Assembly (NCBI RefSeq): GCF_024586455.1
Contig: NC_065922.1
Location: forward strand, 18,906,089-18,970,088
Length of the DNA stretch: 64,000 nt
Origin: Bactrocera neohumeralis
Lineage: Eukaryota; Arthropoda; Insecta; Diptera; Tephritidae
Direction: 5' to 3'
Shown: positions 21,745 through 33,885 of the stretch, in pieces
Position numbering within the stretch: the stretch's first letter is position 1
Layout: the number at the start of each line of letters is the position of its first letter
Notes under the pieces: generated by a model
The model's input: only the letters and a program-made list of their open reading frames with translations
Told to the model about the DNA's origin: nothing
The model's database searches: none
Position numbers and translations under genes: made by a program

Positions 21745-22330
21745 CATCGGCTTTTTCAGGCAAGGAAACAAAAAAATGTCCGGGGGGCCGCAGCTGGGCT
21801 GTAGAGCGGCTGCGAAAGCGTTGCTATGCCAGTCTTGATTAGGTAGCTGTTCACAAGAAAGACGGTGTGAGCCGGGGCGTTGTCGGCGTGAAACTTCCAA
21901 TCGGCTGCGATGTCTTGTCGGACCCGAGTGACCCTTCGTTTGAGTCTCTTGAGCACTTCCACGTAAAACTTGGCATTGACGGTTTGTCCAGGAGGAACAA
22001 AATCGTGGTGAACGATGTCTTTGATGTCAAAAAAGATAATGAACATCGTTTTCATTTTAGATTTGCTCAAACTCAAAGGTCCATGACTCGTCACCTATGA
22101 TTATGTTATTCAAACGTCTCTATCGCAAATTTACCGAGGTACACATAGAATTTAATCGCGAACCTCTGATCTAACGATCGCTGCATTTTCGGCTTGCCAC
22201 ACTCACAGAAACACGCCGCACGAAAATGTTTGTCCCAACTTTCCAGGTGCTCGGAGACAACTGACCAGCCGAATCCAGTTGGCTCGCGCACTGTATCTCT
22301 TAAAGAACAGGACAAAAATTACCAAATTCT
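21745..22330 (-). pseudogene. mariner transposase remnant
   Basis: From the N-terminal side, the minus strand reads QRFAIKFYVYLGKFAIETFE (about 22170-22106), matching the start of the SETMAR-like mariner transposase. It then jumps to KMKTMFIIFFDIKDIVHHDF and PPGQTVNAKFYVEVLKRL (22060-21930). The second catalytic aspartate is intact in WKFHADNAPAHT. The block with the third aspartate reads YSPAAAPRTFF instead of SPDLAPxDFF and is shifted in frame. Most of the helix-turn-helix region and the first aspartate are deleted. It differs in sequence from its two neighbours, so it is a separate insertion. Confidence 0.8.
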
Positions 22331-22334
22331 GGGT

Positions 22335-22914
22335 AAAATTCAATTTTGGGCTTAAATGCGCTTTGTATGGAAAATATCTTCCAGTTTAACGAGGTTTTTT
22401 ATTTTTATCTACGGAGAAGCTCGAAATCACTGTAGCAGTGGAGGACCTTTCATCGCGCGTCGGACATCTCGTATAACTCAAAAATCATTATATTTCTTTT
22501 CAAAGTGTATTCTTGTAACATGTTTTTTTTTTTTACTCTTAAAAACACTTTTTAAGCTGTCATACCAAGCCACAGGATCTTGGAGTTTCAGTCTTTAAAT
22601 TTTTTGAGGTACGAAGTAAGAAATTCCACAACTTTTAAAGAAAGATTTTAACTTCCACTGCTTTCAGTTTTCATCTTCGTGGAACGTCTAATAATTTTTA
22701 TGGTTTTCAACAAAAACATCGGCCATTGAGAAATTCCTCTTTGCAAATATATATTTTGATCTGCTTGGAGGCAACACTCGTTCCTTTTGAACTATGCCTA
22801 AAAGCTAACCATCCAACTAATACTAGCTCTGAAGATGGTTGCTGAATATCTCTCCTGACATGCGCTAGTCACCTTCCAAGTACCCCTGCAATCTAAATCC
22901 TTTAGTCGGCAAAT
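22335..22914. other. noncoding stretch between mariner remnants
   Basis: Possibly flanking parts of the adjacent transposons, but I could not define terminal inverted repeats. Confidence 0.35.
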
Positions 22915-23970
22915 CCAAATAAGAAAGACATCCACTTACTTTTTCACTTTTTTCCACTCCTGGAAACAGTTGTTAAAGTCAATTTTCGGATTAGAATTCA
23001 ATGCGCTTAGCGATTCACGTTCAATGTCTTCAATTTACGCAAAACGGTTTTCCCGCAGAGGTTGTTTGGGTTTGCTGTATAGCCTGAAGTCACACGGATC
23101 TAAATCAGGCAAATAAGATGGTTGTGGCACGTTATTGGTTGAAAATGTGGCGAAATACTCACGAAGAATAAATGCAGTATGCGACGATGCATTAACGTTC
23201 TGCAAAACACAAGAGTTGTCAGCTCATAATTCCGACCTCTTCTTACGAATAGCTGCACGCAAACGTTGCATAGCACTTAAATAGTATTCCCTGTTGACAG
23301 TTTGGCCAGTCGGAAGAAAATTGGAGTGCACCACACCTCGATAATCGAAATAAAACTGGCAACATAACCTTGAGTTTGACCTGCTTTGAAGTAGTTTTTT
23401 CATCTTCGGCTCACCTTTGTCACGATATTCGGCCGATTGATCCTCTCTTTCCGGGTCGTAAGCATATATTCAAGACTCATCGCCTGTAATAACATGTTTT
23501 ATCATATTCCAGTAGTCGGATTGTATTGTTTCACTGACGTTAACGCGACGCTGTTTTGCGAAAAGATTTAGTGATTTTGGCGGCAATCGTGCCCTCACTT
23601 TTGGTAGGGACAATTGGTTTTTTAACTGGTTTTCACTGATACTTCCGATATTCCAATGACGCCAGTAAGATTTCTGACTGTTAATCGTCGATTCTCAAGC
23701 ACCATGTTTCCTTTGTTTCTCTGACATGTTGATTAACAGTTTATGTCGAATGCAATTCTGGACGTGGCTTGTCGTCAACAAGTTCTCCATTCTCTTGGAA
23801 TAATTTGTAGCAATCAAAAACATTTGCCCATCCCACGACTAACAATTACTACCGAAAGCCTTTTCGAACATTCTGAACGTTTCGGTACCAGAAATTTGAT
23901 TCTGCATACAGAGGTTAATGGCATTTCTTTGTTGAATAATTTCACTTATCGTAAAAATTGCTGAATGCAC
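22915..23970 (-). pseudogene. mariner transposase, nearly full length but broken
   Basis: Minus-strand blocks run in order: VLENRRLTVRNLTGVIGIS-like DNA-binding region (about 23700-23640), SLNLFAKQRRVNVSE, HVITGDES-stop-IYAYDPE with the first catalytic aspartate (about 23510-23455), FDYRGVVHSNFLPTGQTVN, and the second site. At the second site the aspartate is replaced (QNVNASSHTA for HHDNAxSHTA). The third site reads LPDLDPCDF and keeps its aspartate. The end reads IDFNNCFQEWKKVKK. At least two stops and two frameshifts kill it. The fragment at 1-72 matches it. Confidence 0.8.
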
Positions 23971-23974
23971 TTTA

Positions 23975-25105
23975 TGTTTTTCAGAAAGGCAAGCGTAGAT
24001 TAATTACTTATTATTATTTTAAAGTGACATTTGGCACCGATGTCACTAACAATGATACTTACCCAGAAATAAAATATTTCGACGAATGGGTTTTCGAGCG
24101 AAATTAAAAATCTTACTACTTTTCGCCCACAGTAATTGTTTTGACAAGAAGCCTACAATCCTCTATTATGTCTAGTTTCTAATGGACATCTGTTACGTTC
24201 TCCAGTCGATCGAAAAGGGTGATCTCCCTCTATCTCCTTCTCCCCCTATCGTAAACCGATAAAGCCACTAAAATCGGAACTAAGTAAAATCCCAGTCAAA
24301 ATAAGCCTTTTCAATCCACACGCTACCCCTATAAAAATTCATTTATCCATATTAGACACCGATATATTTTCAAACCACTTAACTAACTATTTGCAATTAA
24401 TTAAAAAAACTGGCAACGCCGCATAACAAAGACTTGTTATTATTAGCCCAATTGTGTTGTGGGAATTTGCGACACATTATGCCACTTGAAAACAGAGACG
24501 ACGCCAATACACACAAAGCAACATGTAAAGTACTGTGCAAAAATACAAAAAAAAAGACAGTAACAACAACAACAGCTACTCACGTCACAGCGCTCTCGCT
24601 GTAAAAGCCAAAAGTCAACAAACGAGTGGACAACGGCAGCAAAACTTTTAAGCTGAGCTTAGACACTGACTAGGGCCAACTAAGCAGTAGTGGAATAAGA
24701 AGAAGAAGGAGGAGAAAAAACGCAAGCAATGAAAAAATGAGTAAGCGACATAAACAAGAAATACAACAACTTCGCGATTACGCAGATGCAGCGCAACAAT
24801 AATAACAATAACAACAAGAAATAATGAGCAATGCGAGCGACCAACAGCGCAGTCGCTACGAACAGCAGCAGCTTTTCAAGCTAACAAGCAGCAACAACAA
24901 ACACAGGTAGCGTAAGCAATGGTCATGGAATTAGCAACAGTAGCAAGTTGGAGTTATAAGCGACGGCAGCTGCAGTCGACGCCACCGACACCGCAGCCAA
25001 TTCGCTGGCGGTTGTATGTGGTGGTAGAGTTGCTGTTGGTGGTAGAGTTGCACGCAGCGACTGGCGGCTAGCGCTGTTATGACTTGAACGCTCGCAAGCC
25101 CAACC
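23975..25105. other. upstream region of a candidate promoter
   Basis: From about 24480 the sequence becomes richer in CAA, CAG and GC-containing words and ends at the initiator-like site at 25106. It may hold promoter-proximal or leader sequence. No ORF is convincing. Confidence 0.35.
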
Positions 25106-25180
25106 AGTTACGATTCAACTTTCATTCCGTGCTGACGTATCCGGGCGTGTTGAGTGTGCGCAGCGAGCGCTTTTTGTATG
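25106..25180 (+). promoter_or_regulatory. candidate DPE-type promoter and first exon
   Basis: CCAGTT, a five of six match to the fly initiator, puts +1 at 25106. At exactly +28 to +33 lies TGACGT (25133-25138), five of six to the downstream promoter element. No TATA box is seen 30 bp upstream. The 75-nt exon ends TTTTTGTATG and is followed by the consensus donor GTAAGC at 25181. A frame is open across it but lacks an early ATG, so it is probably leader. The downstream exons were not found. Confidence 0.35.
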
Positions 25181-25184
25181 GTAA

Positions 25185-26460
25185 GCGACGTTCGCAAAAG
25201 ATTCTGCAAGCAAAAAGGCACGAAAATAATAAGAAAATCAGAGACCTTTGTGGGTACTTTGTGAACGGCGTTTTTGTACCGTCCAAGTGATTGGAAATGC
25301 GGCCTGTAACTATATAACGGCATAACGTTGCAGAAGTGAACTAATACACAGACACATACATATAGGAGATCATGTATATTTCACTGCCGAAAAGTTGGTT
25401 TGTGCGAAAGGTTTCTGCTCGAAAATGTATCAGTGCACCCAAATAAGTACAAAAGCCAACAATATGAGTGTACAAAAATAACAAATTAATAACCAAACCA
25501 CCTTCGCTTTATACGCATTGTTGTTGTGGCGTGTGTTTTTAGAGCATTCTACTCGCTTGTGGGTGTTTGGTTTCGCCAAAATGCAATGGCTTCGCACTCG
25601 AAGTGTTAATGAAAGACACACAGAAGAATGCGAGCAAATTAGTGTGGTTAGAAAAATATGGAAAATCATAAGTGCAAAAACAAAAACAAAAAAGTTATTA
25701 AAAACAGTAGCAAAAAAAAAACAAAAAAACAACAACAAACAAATAAAAAACCAGCAAATGAAATGAAAACGAAATCGAAAATAGTTTAATGTATGAAATA
25801 TTCATTGAATGCGCAAAAAGTATGCCCGCGCGCTCATTACATACCATCTCTATATATAGATTTATATAAACATATATATTTATATATATGCAGGAACAGC
25901 TAGCAAAACATATGCGTTTATTTGTTGTTCGTGTTTTTCCCTCATTTTTTCATGAAATAGTAACACGAGGTCAATTTGTGGAAGCCAGTCTGGCCAGCTA
26001 GTTGTGGCTCGCTGTTAAAGCGGCATGGCGCTGTATTTAAAAGCTACTTTAAAGTGAAAGGAAACAAAGTCGCAAACGGCTGTGGAAAAAAATATTACAA
26101 AAATGCTGAAATGAAATTAGTTTGTAGCGAAAATTTAATTTATTTCAAAAGCGTTGTATTAACTTTGTACTTGTACTTGTACCTGAGGCAGATTTCCACG
26201 GCTGCTACGGCTTGAATTATGGACAGTTTTACACTATGGACAGTTATTTTTTTTTAAATATATATACATATAAATGTATATAAATACATACAACATATTT
26301 TAATAAAAAATATTTTTAGTAACAAAAAGTAATCGAGTAACCTCCAAACATGCTCTTAATTATCTATTTTATTAATTTCCTTAAGTCCAAATAATTCTAG
26401 TATATACTTTATTGTTGTTTTTTCTTTAAGCAAGAAACTTTAAATATTTTCAGAATTTCG
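25185..26460. other. noncoding stretch, possibly intron
   Basis: Follows the donor at 25181. It contains an A-rich run near 25675-25760 and a TATA microsatellite near 25850-25890. No exon could be supported. Confidence 0.35.
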
Positions 26461-26462
26461 TT

Positions 26463-26965
26463 TAAGGGGTTACATGGGTTTTCTCGAGTAAAAAATAGTA
26501 TTTTTTCAACAATTTTTTTTCTCATATAAAAAAATAAATATTTTATTCGAATTTTTTGATTGTTACAAACATACACTATTAACAAACAAATCCTGAAATT
26601 TTTGGGAAAAAAAATTAAAAAAAAAATGGCGTCGTAATGCCATTTTCTGTGACCCTTCAGAAAAAAGATGCGCCCGCGTTGGCAGGATAACTTCTTAAAG
26701 AATCATCTAAAGTGAAAAAATACGTGTTTTAGTTAAAACCTTAACTTAGAACTTGAACGAAGGAAAAAAACAACTGAAAATTGAATTTTAGGTAGACATT
26801 TTTACAAAAAAATTAAAATTTCGCAAACATTTTTTTTTTTCAAATAGTTGTAATCAAAAAAATTATTCGCTTAAGTCTTTAGAAATTGTATCTCAAAAAG
26901 CTGTGTAAAATTTCATGAAGATCGGCTGAGTAGTTCTCGAGCGCACAAGTTCTCAAGTCTATATA
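26463..26965 (+). repeat. dispersed TTAA-type repeat, copy 1
   Basis: Starts at TTAA followed by GGGGTTACATGGGTTTTCTC. It shares an ordered set of blocks with 57125-57600: CTAAAGTGAAAAAATACGTG, ACCTTAACTTAGAACTTGA and TGTAAAATTTCATGAAGATC. It is noncoding. The right terminus is not recognisable. The TTAA-GGGG start resembles the TIR element at 39.7-41.0 kb, so a nonautonomous piggyBac- or Kolobok-like family is likely. Confidence 0.6.
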
Positions 26966-27187
26966 TCCGACTAAAGTCTTAACAATTTTAAAATTATGCT
27001 CATTTCTTTATTATTTTAAGCTCCTTAAGTACCTTTAAATATTAATGCTTTCTTATTGTTTTTTCATCAATAATATATGCATTTATTGCCTTCATTACAA
27101 ACAAGTTAAGCAACAAACTGCAATTATTTTAGGAACTTCTTTTAAAAGTAGTTGGAACAAAAGACTTAAGCGACATACTTCATATGA

Positions 27188-27380
27188 GATGGATAGAAAT
27201 TAATTGAGTTTTGCGCTGCGATCTATGGTCTATTGTGTCCTCTCCTATATCCAGTAGGAGATATATATAACACATGGTCACAGAGATCCAGCACTCTGAA
27301 CAACTCCAGAAGCTTGCTGCGAGCGATGGAGGTGATGTCATCCTTGTCCACGTAGATGCATCCAAGAGCCTTCATACTAT
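27188..27380 (-). mobile_element. LINE 3' end, same family as 1.04 kb
   Basis: On the minus strand it reads KALGCIYVDKDDITSIARSK and then LLELFRVLDLCDHV. The short UTR has AGAGGACACAATAGACCATA, nearly identical to 1265-1285. It ends towards 27188 in a tail like TTTCTATCCAT. The copy is 5'-truncated, under 200 bp. Confidence 0.7.
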
Positions 27381-27890
27381 TTATGACCTCTCTATATTAT
27401 AAAAATATACCAATAGAAGACTTGAGCAGCAAACTTCCATTATTTGTCACTTCTATACAAGAAATATATTCAGACAGAAGACTTAAGCAGCAAACCTGAA
27501 AATTATATTCTAACTGTGATTCAGTTGTAGATCATTAGGTAAAAGAATTAGAAATTTGGCAAGTCTGCAAATATTGAAAACAAAGATTTAATCCATTTTT
27601 CCACATGACTTTTCCAAATACAAAAAAAAAATAGGATATATTTTTCCGCAAAACTTTTGAATTAAAACAGCTTTTAAATAAAAAATAAATAATTTGAAAA
27701 TAAAAAAATTATACCTTCTAAATTCAAAATTTCACAAAGCCAAGAAAATGCATTCCTTTATATATATAAAAACCCAACGCTAAGTAACTTCATTGCCCCT
27801 GGTACCTTTTAGCCATTATTCCATCAGGTACAAAAGACTTAAGCAGCGAACTTCAGTTCAATTTTTGGAAACTTCCAATATTTCTAGACT
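27381..27890. other. noncoding AT-rich stretch
   Basis: The words AAAAGACTTAAGCAGC and AACTT recur about 27150-27860 in several imperfect copies, hinting at an old local duplication. Nothing coding. Confidence 0.35.
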
Positions 27891-27894
27891 AAAA

Positions 27895-28497
27895 AACAAG
27901 AAAGAACATTTACTCCGAGTGCACTGCAGCTAAAATACCCAACACATTTGCATTTTTCATTAGCAAAAAGGGCACAAAAAGACGGAAGACTTTTATTTTG
28001 ATTGAACAGTTTATATGACAGCTAACACAGTTTATATAACAGCTACCGATCCGAACAATTTATCTGGATATTGCAGCGTTGCTTTATAAAATATTCTTTT
28101 ACAAATTTTATGAAAATATCTCGTCAAATAAAAAAGTTTTTCTTACAAGAACTTGCTTTTTAATGCTCAGTTTGTATGGCAGCTATATGCTATAGTAGTC
28201 CGATCTACAAATTTTACTAGAGTATGTAGCCCAGTAAAGGACAATAATCTACGCCAAATTTTGAGAAGATAGCTTGTTAAATAATAAAGGTCTTCATACA
28301 AAAACTTGATTATTTGGTTTGTTTGTATGGAAGTTAAATAATTTTGTAGTCTCGGGCAAGTTCGAGTTTATGCAGAGAGACGAACTGAATTTGTTAAATC
28401 ACTTGGCTCGTGACGGTGATTATATGTAAATGATACAAATAGGATGTAGGTACTTTATAGGATATAAAACCCCTCCTTAAGGGTGCCATAAACTTCG
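27895..28497 (-). mobile_element. INE-1/Helentron-like element, degraded
   Basis: Starts with AACAAGAAAGAAC (the reversed 3' terminus) and has GCTAAAATACCCAACAC in place of the usual block. The anchor CAGTTTGTATGGCAGCTATA lies near 28170, with further 154-bp-type units. It ends with TTATAGGATATAAAACCC and AACTTCG. The order matches the minus-oriented copies at 39.9 and 49.3 kb, with more divergence. Confidence 0.65.
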
Positions 28498-28499
28498 AT

Positions 28500-30240
28500 T
28501 ATTCTCCCACATTTTTTGAAAGAATAAATACCTTTTACACATTGCATAAAATAACTCAATTCAACAGGTTTGAAAAGCAAAGTACAACAAAAAAAACCAA
28601 TAGAAATATCAAGCAACATTATTGCAATATGTCTCTATAGCAATTAACATTTACATACACATATCAGTGTCATATAAAATTAGTGACAGTGCAAATAAGA
28701 ACTGACTGATTAATGACTGGATTTAAAATTAAATTTCAAAAAAATATATATGTATATCCGGTATAGTGCCTGTTTTCAAGCTTAGTGCAAATGGATATTC
28801 ATTTAATAAACTAAAAAGTCAGCAACTATATTTTTGCATACTTCACTGCCAAGCAAATGATTTTCTAGTATTTGAGGAATATTTTGAATATCACTGAACT
28901 TGAGTAATTCGACGTTATTGTTTGTCTTCGATAATAAATTGACCGGCTGGCTGTGTTTAAATCGACCTTAATGATCTAATTTAAAATATATTCTACTTGA
29001 TTTATACAATGCTACGGTACTCGAGAATTTTGGTGAATTTTTTAGTATTGAAAAGTTTTTTATGTACGCAATTATCATATTGATTTTTTTCTATAGAGAA
29101 TTTAAAATTATTTTTTTTATAAAAAAATAGTTAATTAATCAATTTTAACTGCAATTTTAATAAGCATTTGTTGACTTGTATACATATGTATGAAAATATA
29201 TGGTTGCTGTTTCATATCCGGCTCAAAGGACCAAAATAAACAGAAACTATCAATTTCTGTTCTGTGAGAGTTCACTTTTGACTTTATGATAAGGAAATTT
29301 TCATGTTCATATTTCATATTTTTATGAACAAATATATATATGAAAATATATGTTTTTAGCAAATCACAATATCAGAGGATATTTTGTATAGCATCATTTG
29401 TTAATAATAAATAATATGTAATTTTTTAAGCAAAAATAAAATATATGAATTTTTAATGTTTGTGTCACATGCGTGGATTGGAGGTAAGGCTCGCTTAAGT
29501 GCTGGAACATGTAGGAACCTTATATTTTGGCTTCCATTACCGAAAGTTAAAACTTGAATATGCTTTTCGAGGCAATATTTTTCACTAGAACATTTATATT
29601 AATATATTTATTTAACTATATTGTATAATTAAAATATAACTCAACCCCTTTTGGCATAGCTTTTTGATAGGAAGGTACTTGCTTAACCATGAAAATGTTT
29701 TCTCTAGCAAATCTTGGAGAGTTGAAAGTAAAAACAAAGGAACTTTTAAATTGATTAATACGGGCATATAGTCAGATAATAATAAAAAGGAGGTGAATGT
29801 AGCTTTAAGCTAAAAAATACACATATTATTCGTATTTCTTTCATATCTTCTACCATACCTGCTTCCAATTTATGCAGCTCTCAAAGGTCCAAAACCGCTT
29901 TTTAGGCTCCAAAATACTTTTCGACATATGTTTACTTTTTTTAAAGTAGCTTCCAATAAACTAAATTGCATTTCTACATATACTTTAGCATAAAGTTGCT
30001 CTTTTGTTTTATGTGGCTAAGCTTAAAAGGTGTTCTTTCGAATATATTCCTTGTTGTAAACTACCAATAAAAAGAATATTAGGTATAAATGATTTGACGG
30101 TTTGATCATGAAGCGATTACCCAAAGTTTGAGGTAGAAAATATAATAACTTTATATTGGCATTTATATGTATTGTGACAAAAAGTAACCAAAAATTGTAA
30201 ATAAAACGCAAAATACCCAATTATTCATCAATATTTGTTT
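28500..30240. other. long AT-rich noncoding stretch
   Basis: No coding frame, repeat boundary or RNA gene could be supported in about 1.7 kb. Confidence 0.45.
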
Positions 30241-30244
30241 TGTT

Positions 30245-30600
30245 GGCTTTAAAGTAATCCCCACATTTATGTCAACGCTTTTTCATTCCTCGAAATAATT
30301 TTTCTAAGCACTTTTTGGGATGACCTTTAGTTCCTTCAGCAAATTTTGTTTTATCTTTTCGATCGACTGAAAACGGGTGCCGGCTCTGATGTTACAACTA
30401 TCTAACATGTCAAACTCGTAAACCCATGTCTCATCTGCAGTTATAATGCTATACATGAATGTGGCAACGGCATGTCGAGCTTTCTTGCCATTTCACTAAC
30501 ACTTGCCTGACGATTTTCAAGTACCATATTGTTCACGTTTTTAATATTTTTCATCAGTTGAAGAGGCGAAGGTCGTCCAGAATGAGTACAAGTTGCCAAT
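30245..30600 (-). pseudogene. mariner derivative lacking its catalytic core
   Basis: The minus strand starts with LQLMKNIKNVNNMVLENR and then VSEMARKL, part of the helix-turn-helix region. It has ITADETWVYEFDML (the first catalytic aspartate in TADETW) and then passes straight to FQSIEKIKQNLLKELKVIPK and a decayed C-terminus. The stretch with the second and third aspartates is deleted. It is a deletion derivative, later mutated. Confidence 0.75.
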
Positions 30601-30649
30601 TTTGTACCTGAATGTCTCTATAATACTTACTTTGAATAATAGTCCGGCT

Positions 30650-31030
30650 ATGTAGTTTAATTTGGGTTATACTGACCGGCTGTTACAATATAGCTTAGTA
30701 ATGCCGAATGAAAGCTCAATTGAATTTGAGCTTAAATATCAATTTTATAGGACGTTAACGCTTTTTTTGAACTCTAAGAGCAAATTGATATTTAATTTTG
30801 ATACTTTATCTAGTTCTTTAAACTGTCTAGCTCCTAGATATTTAAGCCGAACTCTAGTTATAGCTAGACAGAAGCATAGTAGGTATTCCAGCGTCTTTCT
30901 CATGTCTACTTTCTTGCATTTGCTAGAATCGTTGTTACTTATGCCTATCCGACTCGCATGTGTTACCAATAGGTTGTGACCTGTCATTAGACAAAGAACC
31001 ATAGTATATTTCTTTCGAGACCGTGTGTGA
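30650..31030 (-). mobile_element. LINE RNase H-distal C-terminus
   Basis: The minus strand reads LMTGHNLLVTHASRIGIS, then a decayed knuckle, CFCLAITRVRLKYLGARQF and LNINLLLEFKKSVNVL before a stop. This is the usual LTGHxLxxxHAxRxGI ... CPALxxxRxxxLG order of jockey/LOA-type ORF2 C-termini. The middle knuckle cysteines are mostly lost. A short 3' UTR follows to about 30650. No upstream RT is attached. Confidence 0.75.
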
Positions 31031-31505
31031 AAAAACCTAAACTTGGCGATTCTGCATGCGCTTAGGCTATTCCATTTCGCCTTGATCCATTTCTCAGTTC
31101 TTTTGGAAATTTATTTGTATTTGTTCTGTTCTGTTTTGCTTGGTACTTTTCGCAATATTATTATGCTATTTCATTTCCCGAAATTTCTTTGTGACCTGCA
31201 AGTCAGTATGATCAAAGTATAGTTTCTGTTCCTGCTCTGTAGTTAGGAAAAAGCATTTTTTTCTGTAATAAAATAATCTTAGACGCATTGAGATAAGATT
31301 TCCGTGAGATCCGTTGATCGAAAAATATTTATTGGCTCATCTTGGCATATGCTCAGCATAGCTTTTGTGTTAGTATGAACTTTTTTTGGTAATTCTTAAC
31401 TATTCTTAAAAACTTTGAAGTAACAAAATAAATTTTAAAAAATTTTAATTATTAATTTTTTGTTTTTAACTGTTCTTAATACCTCAGCTATAAGAATTTA
31501 ATAAA
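31031..31505. other. noncoding AT-rich stretch
   Basis: No recognised feature. Its right end carries a roughly 45-bp sequence repeated at about 31672-31715, flanking the insert described next. Confidence 0.4.
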
Positions 31506-31506
31506 A

Positions 31507-31680
31507 GTACTTGGTGACTTTTGGACTTCCACCTTGTTGATAGTCTTTGGGACATTTATGACCTCTACCGAATTTAGCAAAGTCCTTACAAATGATCGCC
31601 TCGTCTAACGCAAAATCCAAATAACACTTACCAAGCAGGGTTTTGGTATCATCAGATTTTTTTTCTCATTATTAACTATC
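31507..31680. repeat. dispersed repeat of unknown family, copy 1
   Basis: About 170 bp beginning CTTGGTGACTTTTGGA aligns with 34917-35090 through shared blocks such as GCAAAGTCCTTA, ACCAAGCAGGG and TTTTGGTATCAT. Both are in the same orientation, 3.4 kb apart. On the minus strand each has a short open frame ending KVTK. Family unknown. It might be old coding debris. Confidence 0.55.
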
Positions 31681-31689
31681 GTTAATACT

Positions 31690-32600
31690 TCCTATATAAC
31701 AATTTAATAAAAGTAATTGTTTTTTTCTTAATTTTGTGTATAAAGAATTCTCACTAAAGCCTCATTGCCTCTTACTTTAGAATTTAGGTATGAGCATAAA
31801 TAATCTCTTCAAATTTGAAATAAATTCAGTAAGATTTATACAAATTCGCATGCCTCTTATTTCAATAAAGTTCTTAATAATATGAATAATTTTTTATAAT
31901 GCGCGCTGAGAAGTTAATAATTAATATTTTTTAGTTAAACATCGAAACCTTTCAAATGTCCACTTTTATGAAAGCTGACCTTGCAGAAGTATTTTAAAAA
32001 CTTGAATCAAATTCACATCAATGCAAAATGCATACAATTTTCGCCAAGAACAATTTACGACATTAGCAATATTTTAGTGAGATTTATAAGCCTTCTAGCA
32101 TTAAGCCAACAAATTGCAAACTTAATTCGCCTGAAGTGCATAAAAGCCGTCACTCAACTCCAGCTGCAGCTGCCAGCCAGCCAGCTAGCTAGTTGAGTAT
32201 CTGAGTATAGAAAGCGTGGGGAAATACAAACATTTTTGCCGACTGCAGTAAATTCATTAAACTCTGACGCCGACAGATCACATCAGCGAAGACAATAACT
32301 CAAAAGACTTAAGGCACGAACTTCATTGTGTAGCAAAATGTTATCAAAATGCAAAGGCTGTGAAAATTTCACATTGCAAAGTGCAAACAAACACAATTCA
32401 ACAATTCAATTTAATATCCATTCGATTCCCTTGCATTTAGCGAATTCATGAAGATTTTTGCATTTTGTGCATGTGAAAATTCAAGCGAAAACGCCCATTT
32501 TAAATATGTGTGGATGTTTGAGCAAAACGCAGCCTTGAATGTATACTAGGTGTTTATGTGTTTATGTGTGTGTATTATAGAGACACAACGGCAAGTGAAG
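31690..32600. other. noncoding stretch upstream of the 33.7-kb gene
   Basis: AT-rich to about 32100, then more mixed. It probably includes the promoter region of the gene whose first coding exon is at 33714. I could not choose a transcription start. Confidence 0.35.
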
Positions 32601-32619
32601 TGAAAAAATTTACCAACAA

Positions 32620-33713
32620 TAAAATCAAATAAATGTACGAGTAAATAATTGTTGTGAAAAATACAGGCACTTGTGTTTAAATAATCGAAAAAACGGCAGA
32701 CAACAATAACAACAGCAACAACAAGTGTGGATTATCAAATAGCAGCGAATAAATTAATTACGCGCGCGATCACACACGATCGTTTAAAGTGAGCTGGTGA
32801 ATGGCTGAAAATGTGAAGCCGAGCGCCAAAAGTCAAACTGCAGCAACAACAACAACAGCGATTGTTGCTCACATAATCGCCGACAGCGACTAAAGTTTTA
32901 GTTGGTCAAGCAGCCAGAAACAGGAGACACATGCAAGTGCGAAAATAACAAAAACAACCAAAAAAGTTTTCAAAAATTAAAATTAAAAATAAAAAACAAC
33001 AAAAACAAAAACAAACGCATTAACGAAAATAACGAGTGTAATAGCATTTAATAGCGGCAAGCGATTTGCCAACGAAACGTGCAACGCAGACGAATAACGA
33101 AAATCGCCGCGACAATAACAACAACAACAGCAACGGCTGTACATAACCAAGCACAAGCATAAAAACAAACAAAAATATGTATATGCATGTGTTGGCGGAG
33201 CAACTTTAAATTATTTGCACTAATATTCCCGCGTCGCAGTGGCGCCACCACAAAAAACAAGAACAAAAAACACAAAAAAATCCAAAAATTTAAAATAAAA
33301 ATATTAAAATTTTTTTTAAAAATAAAAAATTTAAAAAAATTAAAAAGTCAAAAAAAAAAATTAAAACAAAGTAACAAAAATACAACAACAATAAAATTAA
33401 AGCAAATAAACTAAACCAACAACTATTTGCTGTTGTTGCGTGTCGCAGCTCGCCTACATCATTTCCATTCAGCAAACAGTTCAACAACATCGCGCAAGTG
33501 GTCCGTGCGCCGTCAAGACACGACAGCTGCACCACTTGCGGCCAGCGCAAAAACAATCGATTGCCTGCAACAAGCTGTGGCAAGCTCATCAACAACTATA
33601 GCCTAGCAGTGCCACCAATTTTCCACAAAAACAAAAGCAACTTGTATAATTTCGAAACAATTTTTGGTGAAATTTTCGCAACTCCCGACAGCAGGCGCAT
33701 TGAAGTAACTACA
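32620..33713 (+). promoter_or_regulatory. probable long 5' leader, CAA- and A-rich
   Basis: The plus strand is dominated by AACAACAACA runs (32700-32730, 32840-32860, 33115-33130) and a poly-A/T stretch at 33240-33400. It runs directly into the coding exon at 33714. Such CAA-rich leaders are common in fly neuronal and developmental genes. Its extent is inferred from composition and no start site was fixed. Confidence 0.4.
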
Positions 33714-33885
33714 ATGAAGCGGCATCAACAACAACAACGATACCAGCAACATATGCACACTGCGGCTGCAGTTACTCAGCCAAATTGTCAAATGTCCACG
33801 CAACGTGCGGCGTTGTCGCGTACGCTGGCCAAGCTGTCAGTTGCATTGCTGTTGATTTCTTCATTGGCCGTTGCCAACTGTCAAG
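33714..33885 (+). CDS. first coding exon of a secreted or membrane protein
   Basis: The ATG at 33714 opens a frame of 57 codons plus one base, ending AACTGTCAAG directly before the consensus donor GTAAGT at 33886 (intron phase 1). The product starts MKRHQQQQRYQQHMHTAAAV, a Gln/His-rich extension. From about residue 40 it has a hydrophobic segment (KLSVALLLISSLAVANC) typical of a signal peptide, with cleavage likely after the final Ala. It would enter the secretory pathway. A phase-1 intron right after a signal peptide is common in fly cell-surface and secreted proteins, including Ig-domain ones, but no identity can be given. No later exon was recognised in the 30 kb to the window end, consistent with a very long first intron. 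The frame is open some way upstream of the ATG but has no earlier ATG. Confidence 0.6.

Noticed and set aside
33187..33414. Lys-rich 75-codon frame upstream of the signal-peptide exon
   Set aside because: Poly-A leader sequence with no reliable ATG. Composition explains the open frame.
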